DNA from: Acidimicrobiaceae bacterium
Lineage (GTDB): Bacteria; Actinomycetota; Acidimicrobiia; Acidimicrobiales; Palsa-688
Direction: 5' to 3'
Length of the DNA stretch: 34,047 nt
NCBI GenBank assembly: GCA_003156595.1
Contig: PMHH01000125.1
Coordinates: 55,731-89,777 of the forward strand
Position numbers and translations under genes: made by a program. A model generated the notes under the pieces. The model did not search any database. It was not told where the DNA came from and saw only the letters and a list, made by a program, of their open reading frames with translations. Positions 9,801 through 16,914 of the stretch are shown one piece after another (the stretch's first letter is position 1; each line of letters starts with the position of its first letter).

Positions 9801-10513
9801 CCGGACAGACAGCTCAGGGCGGCCCACTGGCGGTCCATCCGGCGTTTGGTAATGATCCCGATGAGAGCGAGAAACACCGGAACGAGCGGCAGGGTGACCG
9901 CCAGGATGAGCAGCGAAGGCCAGTCTGCGAAGCCGATGGCGGCCAGGACCAGCGGTGGGGCCACTGACGCCGCGACCACAGCGGGCAGGGCTCGGGTGAC
10001 GTAGCCGTCGAGGGATTCGATGCCGGCTCCGGCTGTGGTGACCACTTGACCGCGATCGGTTCGCGCCAGCCAGTGCGGGCCGAGGACGTTGACGGCATCG
10101 AGGAGCCGGGCTCGCATCTGGGCCCGCACCAGGCCTGAGGTGAGCTGAGCGATCCATTCGCCCGTGCCGGCGGCGACGGCTTTGGCGCCCATGACCACCG
10201 CCAGCCAGATGAGGTATCGGGCCACCTGGGCGGGCCGGTCGCCGCTGATGAAGACGCCGGCCACGATGCGCGCCAGCAGGACCGCCTGGGCGATGGTGGC
10301 CACAGTCCCCAACAGCGACGTGAGCGCGAGACCGGCTACGCCGGCTCGTACAACCGGTAGCTCGCGAATTAGGCGCTTGTCGAGCGGTCCGCCTCTCCGC
10401 TTCGCCCGCCCGGCGAGCTCTGTCATGCCGGCGAGCTCTGATGTGCCGGCGGGCTGTGCCGTGACAGCAGCCGGCTCGGTCTCAGTCACCCCGCTCGCCA
10501 GCGACCGACGCAT
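6842..10513 (-). CDS. cydDC: Fused CydD-CydC: heterodimeric ABC exporter needed for cytochrome bd assembly, as one polypeptide
   Basis: This 1223-residue protein has two complete exporter halves. The first (about 40-630) is CydD-like: membrane helices, the segment FLDLLEGLTTLKIYGRSRAQ, Walker A GPSGAGKST with Lys421 and a degenerate signature AISAGQRRRVALARA. The second (about 660-1223) is CydC-like: helices, Walker A GPSGCGKST with Lys1023, a canonical LSGGQRQR, Walker B VLVLDEPTAHLD and H-loop STHH. CydDC exports thiols and binds haem, and is needed to mature cytochrome bd. It follows cydA and cydB, with the ATG at 10513 lying 32 bases inside cydB. An in-frame GTG at 10489, overlapping the cydB stop by eight bases, is an alternative start eight residues later. 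Fusion of the two halves is known in streptomycetes and some other actinobacteria, whereas mycobacteria keep two genes. Confidence 0.95.
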   Translation of the reverse strand: MRRSLASGVTETEPAAVTAQPAGTSELAGMTELAGRAKRRGGPLDKRLIRELPVVRAGVAGLALTSLLGTVATIAQAVLLARIVAGVFISGDRPAQVARYLIWLAVVMGAKAVAAGTGEWIAQLTSGLVRAQMRARLLDAVNVLGPHWLARTDRGQVVTTAGAGIESLDGYVTRALPAVVAASVAPPLVLAAIGFADWPSLLILAVTLPLVPVFLALIGIITKRRMDRQWAALSCLSGQFLDLLEGLTTLKIYGRSRAQVQAVRDGTDSYRRQTMTTLRVAFLSGLVLDLLATLSVALIAVAIGLRLDGGHLSLLRALIVLLLAPEVYAPLRAVGAQHHAAQEGRAVLDTAFAIIADSADDRLDTAVTAAVLQAAPDSTVAQLRKAGFTYPSRSIPALHDVNLDLHAGELMTLAGPSGAGKSTLISLLLAQLTPTAGIFRVREGGSADDATRASAWKASVAWVPQRPRPTCDTVAEEVRLGAPSLSDSSLAAVLARCAAPDAATALGEDGTAISAGQRRRVALARAVARAEAVAAAGGVPVVLADEPTEDLDAVSQAVVRRVLAELAAYAAVVVATHDPVLLALAGREVGVVAGRISSDVTKPTGPPHRPKDAILVEPIAGKTSDDRPVVVGAVEVEAPEGPCQQKPTGRRLRLRAALSAATGARRSLLHACVFGILGGLSGLALTATSVWLICRAAQHPNVQALAVAVVGVRTFALARALLRYAERLAAHDGALRLLAEVRARTFAALEPLAPAGLAQFRRGDLLRRFTTDVDGAQEALIRAVVPIAGALSTAVAATVLVGLVAPAAAIALGAGLFVAAVIIPGLTARTGRVALISDAVRRDSMVSGLLDGLAELDAYGATEGRLEQIAAADRQAIRNVAPARTGAALGVTAGGLVAAATTAVVVGANVHTIAAGHATGILLGLVAVAALVAFDAVSTLPGAYAALGRCWAGIRRVDAVLATPIPVPEPLQGAVPPLDITAVGATGVTIRPAPGAAAILVGADFEVRRGQRVALTGPSGCGKSTLLGAVLRLVPTETHPITLARGADRPIPVMDLPAEAMPPLVAGSLQGDHVFATTLRDNLRVVAPTITDTELDELAASVGLDDWVASLPQRWSTQVGPDGASLSGGQRQRLLLARALLAGPQVLVLDEPTAHLDEATEAAVMADLIRGTARSTVLMSTHHSALLASFDQVLRIEDRQIAPVAIADETPGNESLLSAASIT

Positions 10514-11624
10514 CCTTTCCGGCCCCTGGAAGGTCTGGCGGTGAGGTCACCTGGTAGGCGTCGCTGGCCGAGACGGCCGGCCGGGGTAGACGGGCCACCG
10601 GGTTGACGGTTCCTTCCGACACGCGGGCCCGGAACACCCAGTACCCCCAAGCCTGGTACACGAGCACGATCGGAGTGAAGATCAAAGCGACCACGGTCAT
10701 GACGACCAGGGTGTAATGGCTGGAACTGGCATTGTGCACCGTCAGCGACCAGGCCGCATGGTTGCGGGCCGGGATGACATCGGGCCACAGCGACGCGAAG
10801 ACGAACACTGGGAAGGCCACCGCCACGACAGCGCTCGACGCGAACGACAAGCCTTCCCGGCCGCGGCGATCCAACAGGATCGAGATGATCAGGGCCACCG
10901 CCATGAGGGCCGACACGGCGACGCTGACGGCTCCGCCGCGCCACGCCAAGCTCCACGCCAGGAAACCTGCTGCGGCGACGACGACCGGTAGGGCCAGGAG
11001 TCGGGCAGCCCTATGGGCCCGGTCGCGTACGGGGCCCTCAGTACGAAGCGTGAGGAACACCGCCCCGTGGTAGGAGAAGAACCCGAGGCTGACCAGGCCG
11101 CCAAGAAGGCCGAAGGGGGTGACCAGATCGAAGAATCCTCCGGTGACCTGATGGTCGGCGTTCATGTGCAAGCCGCGGATCAGGTCGGCGAAGGCGACGC
11201 CGAAAAGCAGCGCCGGAAGCAGGCTGCCGACGAACATCCCCCGATCGCACCAGGCCCGACCGGTGGCCGTGGCGACCTTGGATCGGTACTCGATGGATAT
11301 CCCCCTGACGATCAGGCCGGCCAGGATGAGCGCCAAGGGGATGTACAGCCCAGCGAACATCGACGCATACCACGCCGGGAAGGCGGCGAAGGTGGCGCCG
11401 CCAGCGACGAGCAGCCACACCTCGTTACCGTCCCAGACGGGCCCGATAGCTCGCAACGCGACCTTCCGGCCGGTCTCGTCTCCGCCCACCCATGGCAGGA
11501 GGACCCCGACGCCGAAGTCGAAGCCTTCAAGGAGGAAGAAGCCGGCCCACAAAACGGCGATGACGCCGAACCAGAATCCAGGAAGCACCGCGGTCACGCT
11601 TTCGATCGCGGGGATGACCCGCAT
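10482..11624 (-). CDS. cydB: Cytochrome bd ubiquinol/menaquinol oxidase subunit II
   Basis: With the ATG at 11624 the protein is 380 residues, matching the usual length of CydB. The N-terminus reads VLPGFWFGVIAVLWAGFFLLEGFDFGVGVLLP, split here as VLPGFWFGVIAV and LLEGFDFGVGVLLP, which is the CydB hallmark. It is followed by VWDGNEVWLLVAGGATFAAFP, another conserved stretch, again typical of the W-x-x-N-E/Q-V-W-L motif. About eight or nine hydrophobic helices follow. A longer reading frame extends upstream into cydA but is basic and not CydB-like, so I rejected it. CydB scaffolds CydA in the cytoplasmic membrane and carries no essential haem ligands of its own. The gene starts 31 bases after cydA, and its end overlaps the start of cydDC. 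No strong Shine-Dalgarno sequence is visible before the start. Confidence 0.94.
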   Translation of the reverse strand: MRVIPAIESVTAVLPGFWFGVIAVLWAGFFLLEGFDFGVGVLLPWVGGDETGRKVALRAIGPVWDGNEVWLLVAGGATFAAFPAWYASMFAGLYIPLALILAGLIVRGISIEYRSKVATATGRAWCDRGMFVGSLLPALLFGVAFADLIRGLHMNADHQVTGGFFDLVTPFGLLGGLVSLGFFSYHGAVFLTLRTEGPVRDRAHRAARLLALPVVVAAAGFLAWSLAWRGGAVSVAVSALMAVALIISILLDRRGREGLSFASSAVVAVAFPVFVFASLWPDVIPARNHAAWSLTVHNASSSHYTLVVMTVVALIFTPIVLVYQAWGYWVFRARVSEGTVNPVARLPRPAVSASDAYQVTSPPDLPGAGKDASVAGERGD

Positions 11625-11655
11625 GGCATCAGGAGGGGATGTGCACAGATGACGG

Positions 11656-13095
11656 TCACGGCGCGAGGGACAACACACCGTCGGAGACGCCGAGGCCGCC
11701 GTCGCCGCTGGACCCATCGTCTGCGTCAATGTCGACGGAGGGGTCGATGCCTTGGCGGGCGGTGCGGATAAACAGCCGGGCGGCAATCACGCCGAGGATT
11801 CCATAGAGGGCCACGAAGCCGAACAGGCTGAACGCAACCATGGTGTTCGACACATTGGAGCTGACCCCATCACTGGTCTTGAGCAGCCCGTAGACCAGCC
11901 ACGGTTGGCGGGCCGTTTCGGTAAACAGCCAGCCGGCTGTGTTGGCCAACAGTGGCAGCACGACCGTCCAGACCGAGACGCGCATCAGGCGGTCGCTAGT
12001 CAGCAGTCGCCCGCGGTGCCACTGGACGATCAACGCCGCGCCGATCAGGCCGGCGAGGACACCAAATCCGATCATGAGCCGGAAACACCAGTAGGCGAGA
12101 CCTACGGTGGGCACATAATCCCCCGGGCCGTAAGCGGCCTGCTCGGCCGCTTGGATCTGATTGATGCCCTGCACCGTGCCTCCCGGATGGTCCGTGGCCA
12201 GGATCGACAAACCGTCGGGTATCGACAGGTCGATCTTGTTGTGCCCCTTGGACACGTCCGCGTATGCGAACAGAGAGAACCCGGCATGGGACTTGGTGTT
12301 CCACAGCGCTTCGGCGGCAGCCATTTTCATGGGCTGCTGCTTCGTCATCACCTGGCCCTGGATGTGGCCCGCGAACGTCACACCCAGCGCGGCGAGCACG
12401 ACAACGCCGAGCGCCATCTTGGCGACCTGGCGATGCGCTACGTCCACCTCAGCGCCGTCTTTGCGAAGATGCCAGACGCTGACCGAAAGCAGCATCGCAC
12501 CGCCGGTGAGCATGGCGGCGAGCAGCGTGTGGGAGAAGGTGACCAGCTGGGTGGTCTGAGTCAACACCTTCCAGATGCTCGTCATCTGCGGGAGTCCCGT
12601 GGCCGGGTCGATCCGATAGCCGACCGGGTGCTGCATCCAAGAGTTCGCGGCCAGTATGAAATAGGCGCTGATGGCCGAGCCGAAAGCCGCCAGCCAAATC
12701 GTCGCCAGGTGCACTCTGGCCGACAGCAGGTCACGGCCGAAGATCCACAACCCGAGAAACGTCGACTCCAAGAAGAACGCGATGAGACCCTCCATCGCCA
12801 GCGGGGCACCGAAGATGTCGCCCACGAAGCGCGAGTACGCCGACCAGTTCATTCCGAACTGGAACTCCTGCACGATCCCCGTCACCACGCCGATCGCGAA
12901 CGAGATGAGCATTAGCTTTCCCCAGAAGCGGGCGACCCGGTCCCACACAGCACCGCCTTCGCTGCCACGTTTGCGGTAGGCCAAGGTCTGCATGGTGGCG
13001 ACGAGCAGCGCCAAACCAATCGACACCGGCACGATAATGAAGTGGTAAATCGTCGTCGAAGCGAACTGCCAGCGGGCCAGGGTGTCGGGGCTCAT
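11656..13095 (-). CDS. cydA: Cytochrome bd oxidase subunit I (short Q-loop type)
   Basis: The haem-bearing subunit of cytochrome bd, 479 residues from the ATG at 13095; a TTG one codon earlier (13098) is an alternative start. His18 (in TIYHF) fits the high-spin haem ligand, His189 (in TFSHTLL) the b558 ligand, and Met341 (in FRLMIGFG) the second b558 ligand. The paired acids of AMEGLIAFFLES (Glu102, Glu110) are present. The quinol-site pair is Lys257 and Glu262 in KMAAAEALW. Only about 84 residues separate that lysine from the haem methionine, against about 140 in the Escherichia coli protein, so this is the short Q-loop form common in Gram-positive bacteria. It reduces oxygen to water with electrons from quinol, giving high-affinity respiration. 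It is the first gene of cydA-cydB-cydDC. Confidence 0.96.
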   Translation of the reverse strand: MSPDTLARWQFASTTIYHFIIVPVSIGLALLVATMQTLAYRKRGSEGGAVWDRVARFWGKLMLISFAIGVVTGIVQEFQFGMNWSAYSRFVGDIFGAPLAMEGLIAFFLESTFLGLWIFGRDLLSARVHLATIWLAAFGSAISAYFILAANSWMQHPVGYRIDPATGLPQMTSIWKVLTQTTQLVTFSHTLLAAMLTGGAMLLSVSVWHLRKDGAEVDVAHRQVAKMALGVVVLAALGVTFAGHIQGQVMTKQQPMKMAAAEALWNTKSHAGFSLFAYADVSKGHNKIDLSIPDGLSILATDHPGGTVQGINQIQAAEQAAYGPGDYVPTVGLAYWCFRLMIGFGVLAGLIGAALIVQWHRGRLLTSDRLMRVSVWTVVLPLLANTAGWLFTETARQPWLVYGLLKTSDGVSSNVSNTMVAFSLFGFVALYGILGVIAARLFIRTARQGIDPSVDIDADDGSSGDGGLGVSDGVLSLAP

Positions 13096-13371
13096 CAAGT
13101 CACGGCTTCCGTAAGCCAGGGCATTCTGGAGCCTGAAGGGCCGGAGCCCACGGCCGAGACGGCTCTGCCCGGCAGATGAGCCAACGTTGAGCTGTTGAGA
13201 CCCAGATCTCTCGGCGGCTGTAAACCAATCGGACCAGCTCGCTCCTAGATCGCTAGGGCGTCACCAAGGTCCAGGGAGGCGCTTCAGCCAACACCACTAC
13301 TCGGCTCGATTCGGCCGACAAGCCGACCGTACCCCAATGCCTGCCAGCGCGCAACAATCGTATAACCCGAT
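13096..13371. other. Non-coding gap upstream of cydA
   Basis: About 276 bases lie between the methyltransferase remnant and cydA, and should hold the cyd promoter on the minus strand. I see no convincing -35/-10 pair and no site resembling the known Rex (TTGTGAA...TTCACAA) or CRP (TGTGA...TCACA) consensus. The clearest structure is a small inverted repeat, CCTAG-ATCG-CTAGG, at 13244-13257, of unknown meaning. An AT-richer patch (TATACGATTG on the minus strand) follows directly after the methyltransferase stop. Confidence 0.5.
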
Positions 13372-14034
13372 TTAGGTGACGCCGGTTCGCGCCGCAGTGA
13401 CAGCCACGGTGGTGTAGTGCCCGGTAAAGCGGCCGCCCACCGCGTCGATAGCGTCCCCCACGCCCGACAGCAGTTCCTCGAGCTGTGCCGGCGGGAGCTG
13501 GGTGTGACCACCATGCGTAGGCAGCTGGTCCAGCCAAGCTTCCCGGGTATAGGACCACTCCCACTCGTATTGCCACTGATCCGGGTCGCCGAACCCGCAC
13601 ACCTGTCTTATCCCGTCGGCGGCCTTGGTGAACAGGGACGAGTAGCTTTCCAGGGCGGGCCTCGTCCAGGGATTGAACGGCAAGTCGGTCATGACTTGGC
13701 GGTACACCGCGGCGAAGGCTTCACCCAGGTCGGGCGAAGGCTGGAACACGTTCCAGAACACCGCCAGCCGTCCACCAGCCCGTAGCGTCTCAACCGCCTT
13801 GGCTGCCCCCGCCAGCGGGTCCACCCAGTGCCAGGCTTGGCCGGCGACGATGGCGTCGAATGCTCGGCCGGCGGGATCCCAGGATTCGAACGCCGCCACT
13901 TCGACCTCGAGTCCGTTGCGGCGCGCCAGGTCGGCCATCCGCCCGTCGACGTCGACGCCGAACACCCGGCAGCCGGCCGCCTGGAACTGCCGCTCTTCGG
14001 CAAGACGCGCTCGCCTCGGCGGTACAGTCGTCAT
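13372..14034 (-). pseudogene. SAM-dependent methyltransferase with internal deletion of motif I (probably inactive)
   Basis: From the ATG at 14034 this encodes about 220 residues. From residue about 19 on, the sequence looks like the middle and end of a class I methyltransferase: QAAGCRVFGVDVDGRMADLA (strand beta2 with its acidic end), VAGQAWHWVDP, LRAGGRLAVFWNVFQP, and a C-terminal region ending TVAVTAARTGV. What is missing is the usual 40-60 residue N-terminal part with the glycine-rich SAM loop (E/DxGxGTG). The first residues MTTVPPRRAR resemble a normal N-terminus for this family, so an in-frame internal deletion fits better than simple 5' truncation. The start overlaps the stop of the upstream lyase gene by one base (TAATG), so it is still likely translated. 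Calling it a pseudogene is inference; it could be a redesigned or regulatory remnant. Confidence 0.65.
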
Positions 14035-14927
14035 TAGGTCGGGCGGCCGGTGGCCGGCTCGGGGGCGCCGAAGCGCTCCCGCAGGGCGTCCCAGCTGGCC
14101 GCGCCCACCCGACCGAAGAGAGCTTCGGGCCCGCCGCCGCCCCCGGCGCTCCTCGAGGAGGCGGGTTCCAGGTCGCAGGCCCTGGCTAGGACATCGAGGG
14201 CCGCGTCGCAAGCTGCGACGACCGGCCACAGAAGCGCTCCCGGGCATATGGCGAGGGGGTAGCCCCATGCTTCGAGGTCGGCGAAAGGCACCTCAGGCGA
14301 CCGCCCCCCGGGCACCACGTTGAACAAACACGGACCGTCGACCAAGCGGGGGACGGCCTCGATCTCCTCCACTGTCTGCGGCGCCTCGACGAAGGCCATG
14401 TCGGCCCCGGCGGCGAGGGCGTCGTTGGCTCGCCCGACTGCCTCGTCGAGGCCGGCCACGGCTCGGGCGTCGGTCCGGGCGATGACCAGCATGTCCGGGT
14501 CGGGGCGGCACTCGACGGCGGCCCGGATCTTGCGCAGCCACAGCTGCCGGTCGATAATTTCCTTGCCCTGAAGGTGGCCGCACCGTTTGGGGAAGTCCTG
14601 GTCCTCGATGTGGATGGCCGCCACCCCGGCCCGGGCATAGGCGCGCACCGTGCGGACCACGTTGAGCTCGTTGCCGTAGCCAGTGTCGGCGTCGGCGATG
14701 ACAGGGACGTCCACTGCCTCGACGATGCGCGCCGCGTTGGCGACCATCTCGGTCATGGTCAGGAGCCCATAGTCGGGGTACCCGGCGGCCGCGGAGGTGC
14801 CGGCGCCGGTCATGTAGACGGCGGCGAATCCGTGCTCGGCGGCCAACCGGGCGGTGAGGGAGTCGTAGGCGCCAGGCGCGACGAGGAGCCGTCCGGTGTC
14901 GAGAGCGCGGCGCAGGGCTGAGGGCAA
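14034..14927 (-). CDS. Isocitrate lyase/PEP mutase superfamily protein, probable C-C lyase
   Basis: A 297-residue TIM-barrel enzyme of the isocitrate lyase/phosphoenolpyruvate mutase superfamily. Metal binding is indicated by DADTGYGN (Asp79, Asp81). The mobile active-site loop reads KRCGHLQGK, with Cys116 in the position of the catalytic cysteine of isocitrate, 2-methylisocitrate and dimethylmalate lyases. Phosphonopyruvate hydrolases and oxaloacetate decarboxylases usually lack that cysteine, so a lyase is the better guess; the exact substrate is unknown. The C-terminal 40 residues are glycine/serine-rich and unlike the family core. The TTG start at 14927 is supported by AGGAG nine bases upstream on the minus strand, and no in-frame ATG or GTG fits as well. 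It is the first gene of a two-gene unit with the damaged methyltransferase and is divergent from the aldo/keto reductase. Confidence 0.85.
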   Translation of the reverse strand: MPSALRRALDTGRLLVAPGAYDSLTARLAAEHGFAAVYMTGAGTSAAAGYPDYGLLTMTEMVANAARIVEAVDVPVIADADTGYGNELNVVRTVRAYARAGVAAIHIEDQDFPKRCGHLQGKEIIDRQLWLRKIRAAVECRPDPDMLVIARTDARAVAGLDEAVGRANDALAAGADMAFVEAPQTVEEIEAVPRLVDGPCLFNVVPGGRSPEVPFADLEAWGYPLAICPGALLWPVVAACDAALDVLARACDLEPASSRSAGGGGGPEALFGRVGAASWDALRERFGAPEPATGRPT

Positions 14928-15077
14928 TGGATGGTTCTCCTAGTCGGGGATTCGAGTCATGCCGGTCGGGCGCCGCGCTTACGGTAGCGGAGGTCCTCCG
15001 GATCGGCGGGTACGCTCCGTCGCCGCGAAATCATCGTCCGTCCGACCACGCAGAACTGACCCCCTGCTCCCCATGAC

Positions 15078-15082
15078 AGGAG
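15078..15082 (+). promoter_or_regulatory. Ribosome-binding site that fixes the aldo/keto reductase start
   Basis: AGGAG lies eight bases before the ATG at 15091. The frame is open upstream to 14959 and has another ATG at 15073, but only 15091 has a correctly spaced site, and conserved family sequence begins shortly after it. Confidence 0.7.
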
Positions 15083-15090
15083 ACCAACCG

Positions 15091-16005
15091 ATGACCGCAG
15101 CCAACCAACGCCTCGACCCACCCGGGGGAGCGGCCTCGCTGGCCGGGCGCCCAGTGGCCCGCATCGGCTTCGGGGCCATGCAGCTACCTGGGGCCCGCGT
15201 TACGGGGCCACCTCGCGACCGCGACGCCGCTCTGGCCGTCCTGCGCCGGGCGGTCGGGCTAGGCGTCAACCACATCGACACGGCCCAGTACTACGGGCCC
15301 GACGTCGCCAATGAGCTGATTCACGCCGCCTTGCATCCTTACCCCGAAGACCTCGTTCTCGTGAGCAAGGTTGGAGCAGAGCGCGACGACCGGGGCGCCT
15401 GGATGCCCGCCCAACGACCCGATCAGCTACGCGCCGGGGTGGAGGACAACCTGCGCAGCCTGGCGGTAGAGCAGGTGGAGGTGGTCAACCTGCGCCTGCT
15501 CGATGCCGAGCAACACCACGAGGCAGGCAGTCAGGGAGTCGACTTGGCCAGCCAACTAGCCGAGATGGTGGCGCTCCGCGACGAGGGAAAGATCGGGGGC
15601 ATCGGGATGAGCAACGTCACCGTCGACCAGCTCCGCCAGGCGCTGCCCATTGGGATTGCCTGCGTGCAAAATGCCTACAGCCTTCTGGACCGCTCAGGCG
15701 AGCCCCTCCTCGACCTGTGCCGCGAACATGACTTGGCGTGGGTGCCGTACTTTCCCCTCGGCTCGGCGTTTCCAGGTGTGGCGAAGGTGACCGAGCATCC
15801 CGCCGTGTTAGCAGCCGCGACGGCCCTGGGAGCCACGCCGGCCCAAATTGGCCTGGCCTGGCTGCTGGCCCATGATCCCCAGGTCCTGCTGATCCCTGGC
15901 ACGTCCAGCGTGGATCACCTGACCGAGAACGTCGCCGCTGGGCAGGTGGAGATCGACGAAGAATTGATGACCGTCCTTGATGGCTTGGTGGATCCGCTGG
16001 GTTGA
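15091..16005 (+). CDS. Aldo/keto reductase, PdxI (YdbC)-like
   Basis: A 304-residue NADPH-dependent reductase barrel. The N-terminal half matches, from memory, the E. coli YdbC/PdxI pattern closely: RIGFGAMQLPG, GPPRDRDAALAVLR, GVNHIDTAQYYGPDVANELI, NLR and IPGTSSVDHLTENVA. PdxI is a pyridoxal reductase of vitamin B6 salvage, and that is a reasonable but unproven role here. Of the usual catalytic tetrad, Asp63, Tyr68 and Lys93 are present. The histidine normally found in the VDLYQxH segment is missing, the corresponding stretch being VVNLRLLD, as in YdbC. It stands alone, divergent from the lyase gene and convergent with the TetR gene. Confidence 0.87.
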   Translation: MTAANQRLDPPGGAASLAGRPVARIGFGAMQLPGARVTGPPRDRDAALAVLRRAVGLGVNHIDTAQYYGPDVANELIHAALHPYPEDLVLVSKVGAERDDRGAWMPAQRPDQLRAGVEDNLRSLAVEQVEVVNLRLLDAEQHHEAGSQGVDLASQLAEMVALRDEGKIGGIGMSNVTVDQLRQALPIGIACVQNAYSLLDRSGEPLLDLCREHDLAWVPYFPLGSAFPGVAKVTEHPAVLAAATALGATPAQIGLAWLLAHDPQVLLIPGTSSVDHLTENVAAGQVEIDEELMTVLDGLVDPLG

Positions 16006-16025
16006 GCCTGGGACCGAACCCGGCG

Positions 16026-16655
16026 TCATGTGGCCGATCGGGGAGGACTGGTGAGGTCCATGCTGGCGCCGAGCGCACTGACGAGCGTTCGCAGGCACAT
16101 GTCCCGAACCTCTCGTCGCGCCAGCTTGTTGTCCGACAGCCAGTCGACGCAAACGACGCGGACGAAGGCCAGCCATCCGTGCAGCGCGGTCGACGCGACG
16201 GCACGGTCATGCCCGCGGAGCGACGCGGCATCGAGGAGCCCCTGACGAAGAGAAGCAAGTTCGGAATTGATGATGTCCTGGATCACCGGGTCGCCGGCGA
16301 GGGCTCCTCGGTTGGCCTCGACGACCGTGCGCGCGTTCGCGACGAAGAAGTCGAAGTGCGCTTCGAGACCCGCGACAACCTGCTCCGCGAGTGGAAGGTC
16401 AGGTCGGATACTAGTTATCTCGAGGAGGCGGTCGCTGGCTCGTTGATAGATCGCGGCGAACAGGTCGCGCTTGGTGGGGAAGTGACGGTATATCAGCGCC
16501 CGCGACACGCCCGCCCGGTCCGCGATCTCCGCCATCAGCACTTCCTGGTAGGCCCTGGTTGCGAACTCTTCGGCCCCGATGTCGAGCAACTGGTCGCGCC
16601 GGACCTCAGGTGTGAGGCGTCGTCGCCGGTTCACGTTACGAAGGCTAGTTGACAT
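16026..16655 (-). CDS. TetR/AcrR-family transcriptional regulator
   Basis: A 209-residue protein with the TetR DNA-binding domain at about residues 18-65: QLLDIGAEEFATRAYQEVLM followed by the helix-turn-helix IADRAGVSRALIYRHFPTKRDLF. The remainder is the variable all-helical ligand-binding domain, so the inducer cannot be guessed. The ATG at 16655 is clear, though the nearest Shine-Dalgarno-like AGGAG is about 15 bases upstream, too far to be convincing. A loose inverted repeat GACA-TC-TGTC overlaps the start codon and could be an autoregulatory operator. It converges with the aldo/keto reductase and is divergent from the esterase gene at 16915, its most likely local target. Confidence 0.92.
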   Translation of the reverse strand: MSTSLRNVNRRRRLTPEVRRDQLLDIGAEEFATRAYQEVLMAEIADRAGVSRALIYRHFPTKRDLFAAIYQRASDRLLEITSIRPDLPLAEQVVAGLEAHFDFFVANARTVVEANRGALAGDPVIQDIINSELASLRQGLLDAASLRGHDRAVASTALHGWLAFVRVVCVDWLSDNKLARREVRDMCLRTLVSALGASMDLTSPPRSAT

Positions 16656-16914
16656 CTGTCTACCACGACTCTCCTGGGACTAAAAGGAGATGTCAGCGGC
16701 GGACAGCACCTGGACTGTCTGGCCGGGATGTCTCAGCGTCGATAGGCGGCTGTTGACGAAGGCGACGATCGCCCCGGACGCTGGGTCGAAGACGCCAGAG
16801 GAAGCCCACCAGGAGCCGGAAGGGTCCTTGCGGGGCGTCCACCATCGATGCCAGCCTGGTTCCATGCTTTCCCCGCACCCTCGCGAGCACCCCACGCTGG
16901 CGCTTGGCTGAGCC
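16656..16914. other. Non-coding divergent gap between TetR and esterase genes
   Basis: This 259-base gap should contain promoters for both flanking genes. I find no clear -10/-35 pair. Both strands have open frames across it, but neither has coherent homology or good translation signals. Confidence 0.4.

Noticed and set aside
13096-13371. Rex or CRP operator for the cyd operon
   Set aside because: Expected from knowledge of actinobacterial cyd regulation, but no sequence near either consensus was found in the gap.
14035-14268. Longer N-terminus for the methyltransferase
   Set aside because: The extension is an Arg/Gly-rich out-of-frame reading of the lyase gene and lacks motif I; the coupled ATG at 14034 fits better.
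16646-16662. GACA-TC-TGTC inverted repeat over the TetR start, with a TTGACA on the plus strand
   Set aside because: The arms are only four bases and no matching -10 follows the TTGACA; mentioned as a possible operator in the gene entry but not listed as a feature.
16690-16911. Plus-strand frame of 73 codons directly after AAGGAG and ending just before the esterase
   Set aside because: The AAGGAG abuts the ATG, leaving no spacing for ribosome binding, and the product has no coherent composition or known motif.
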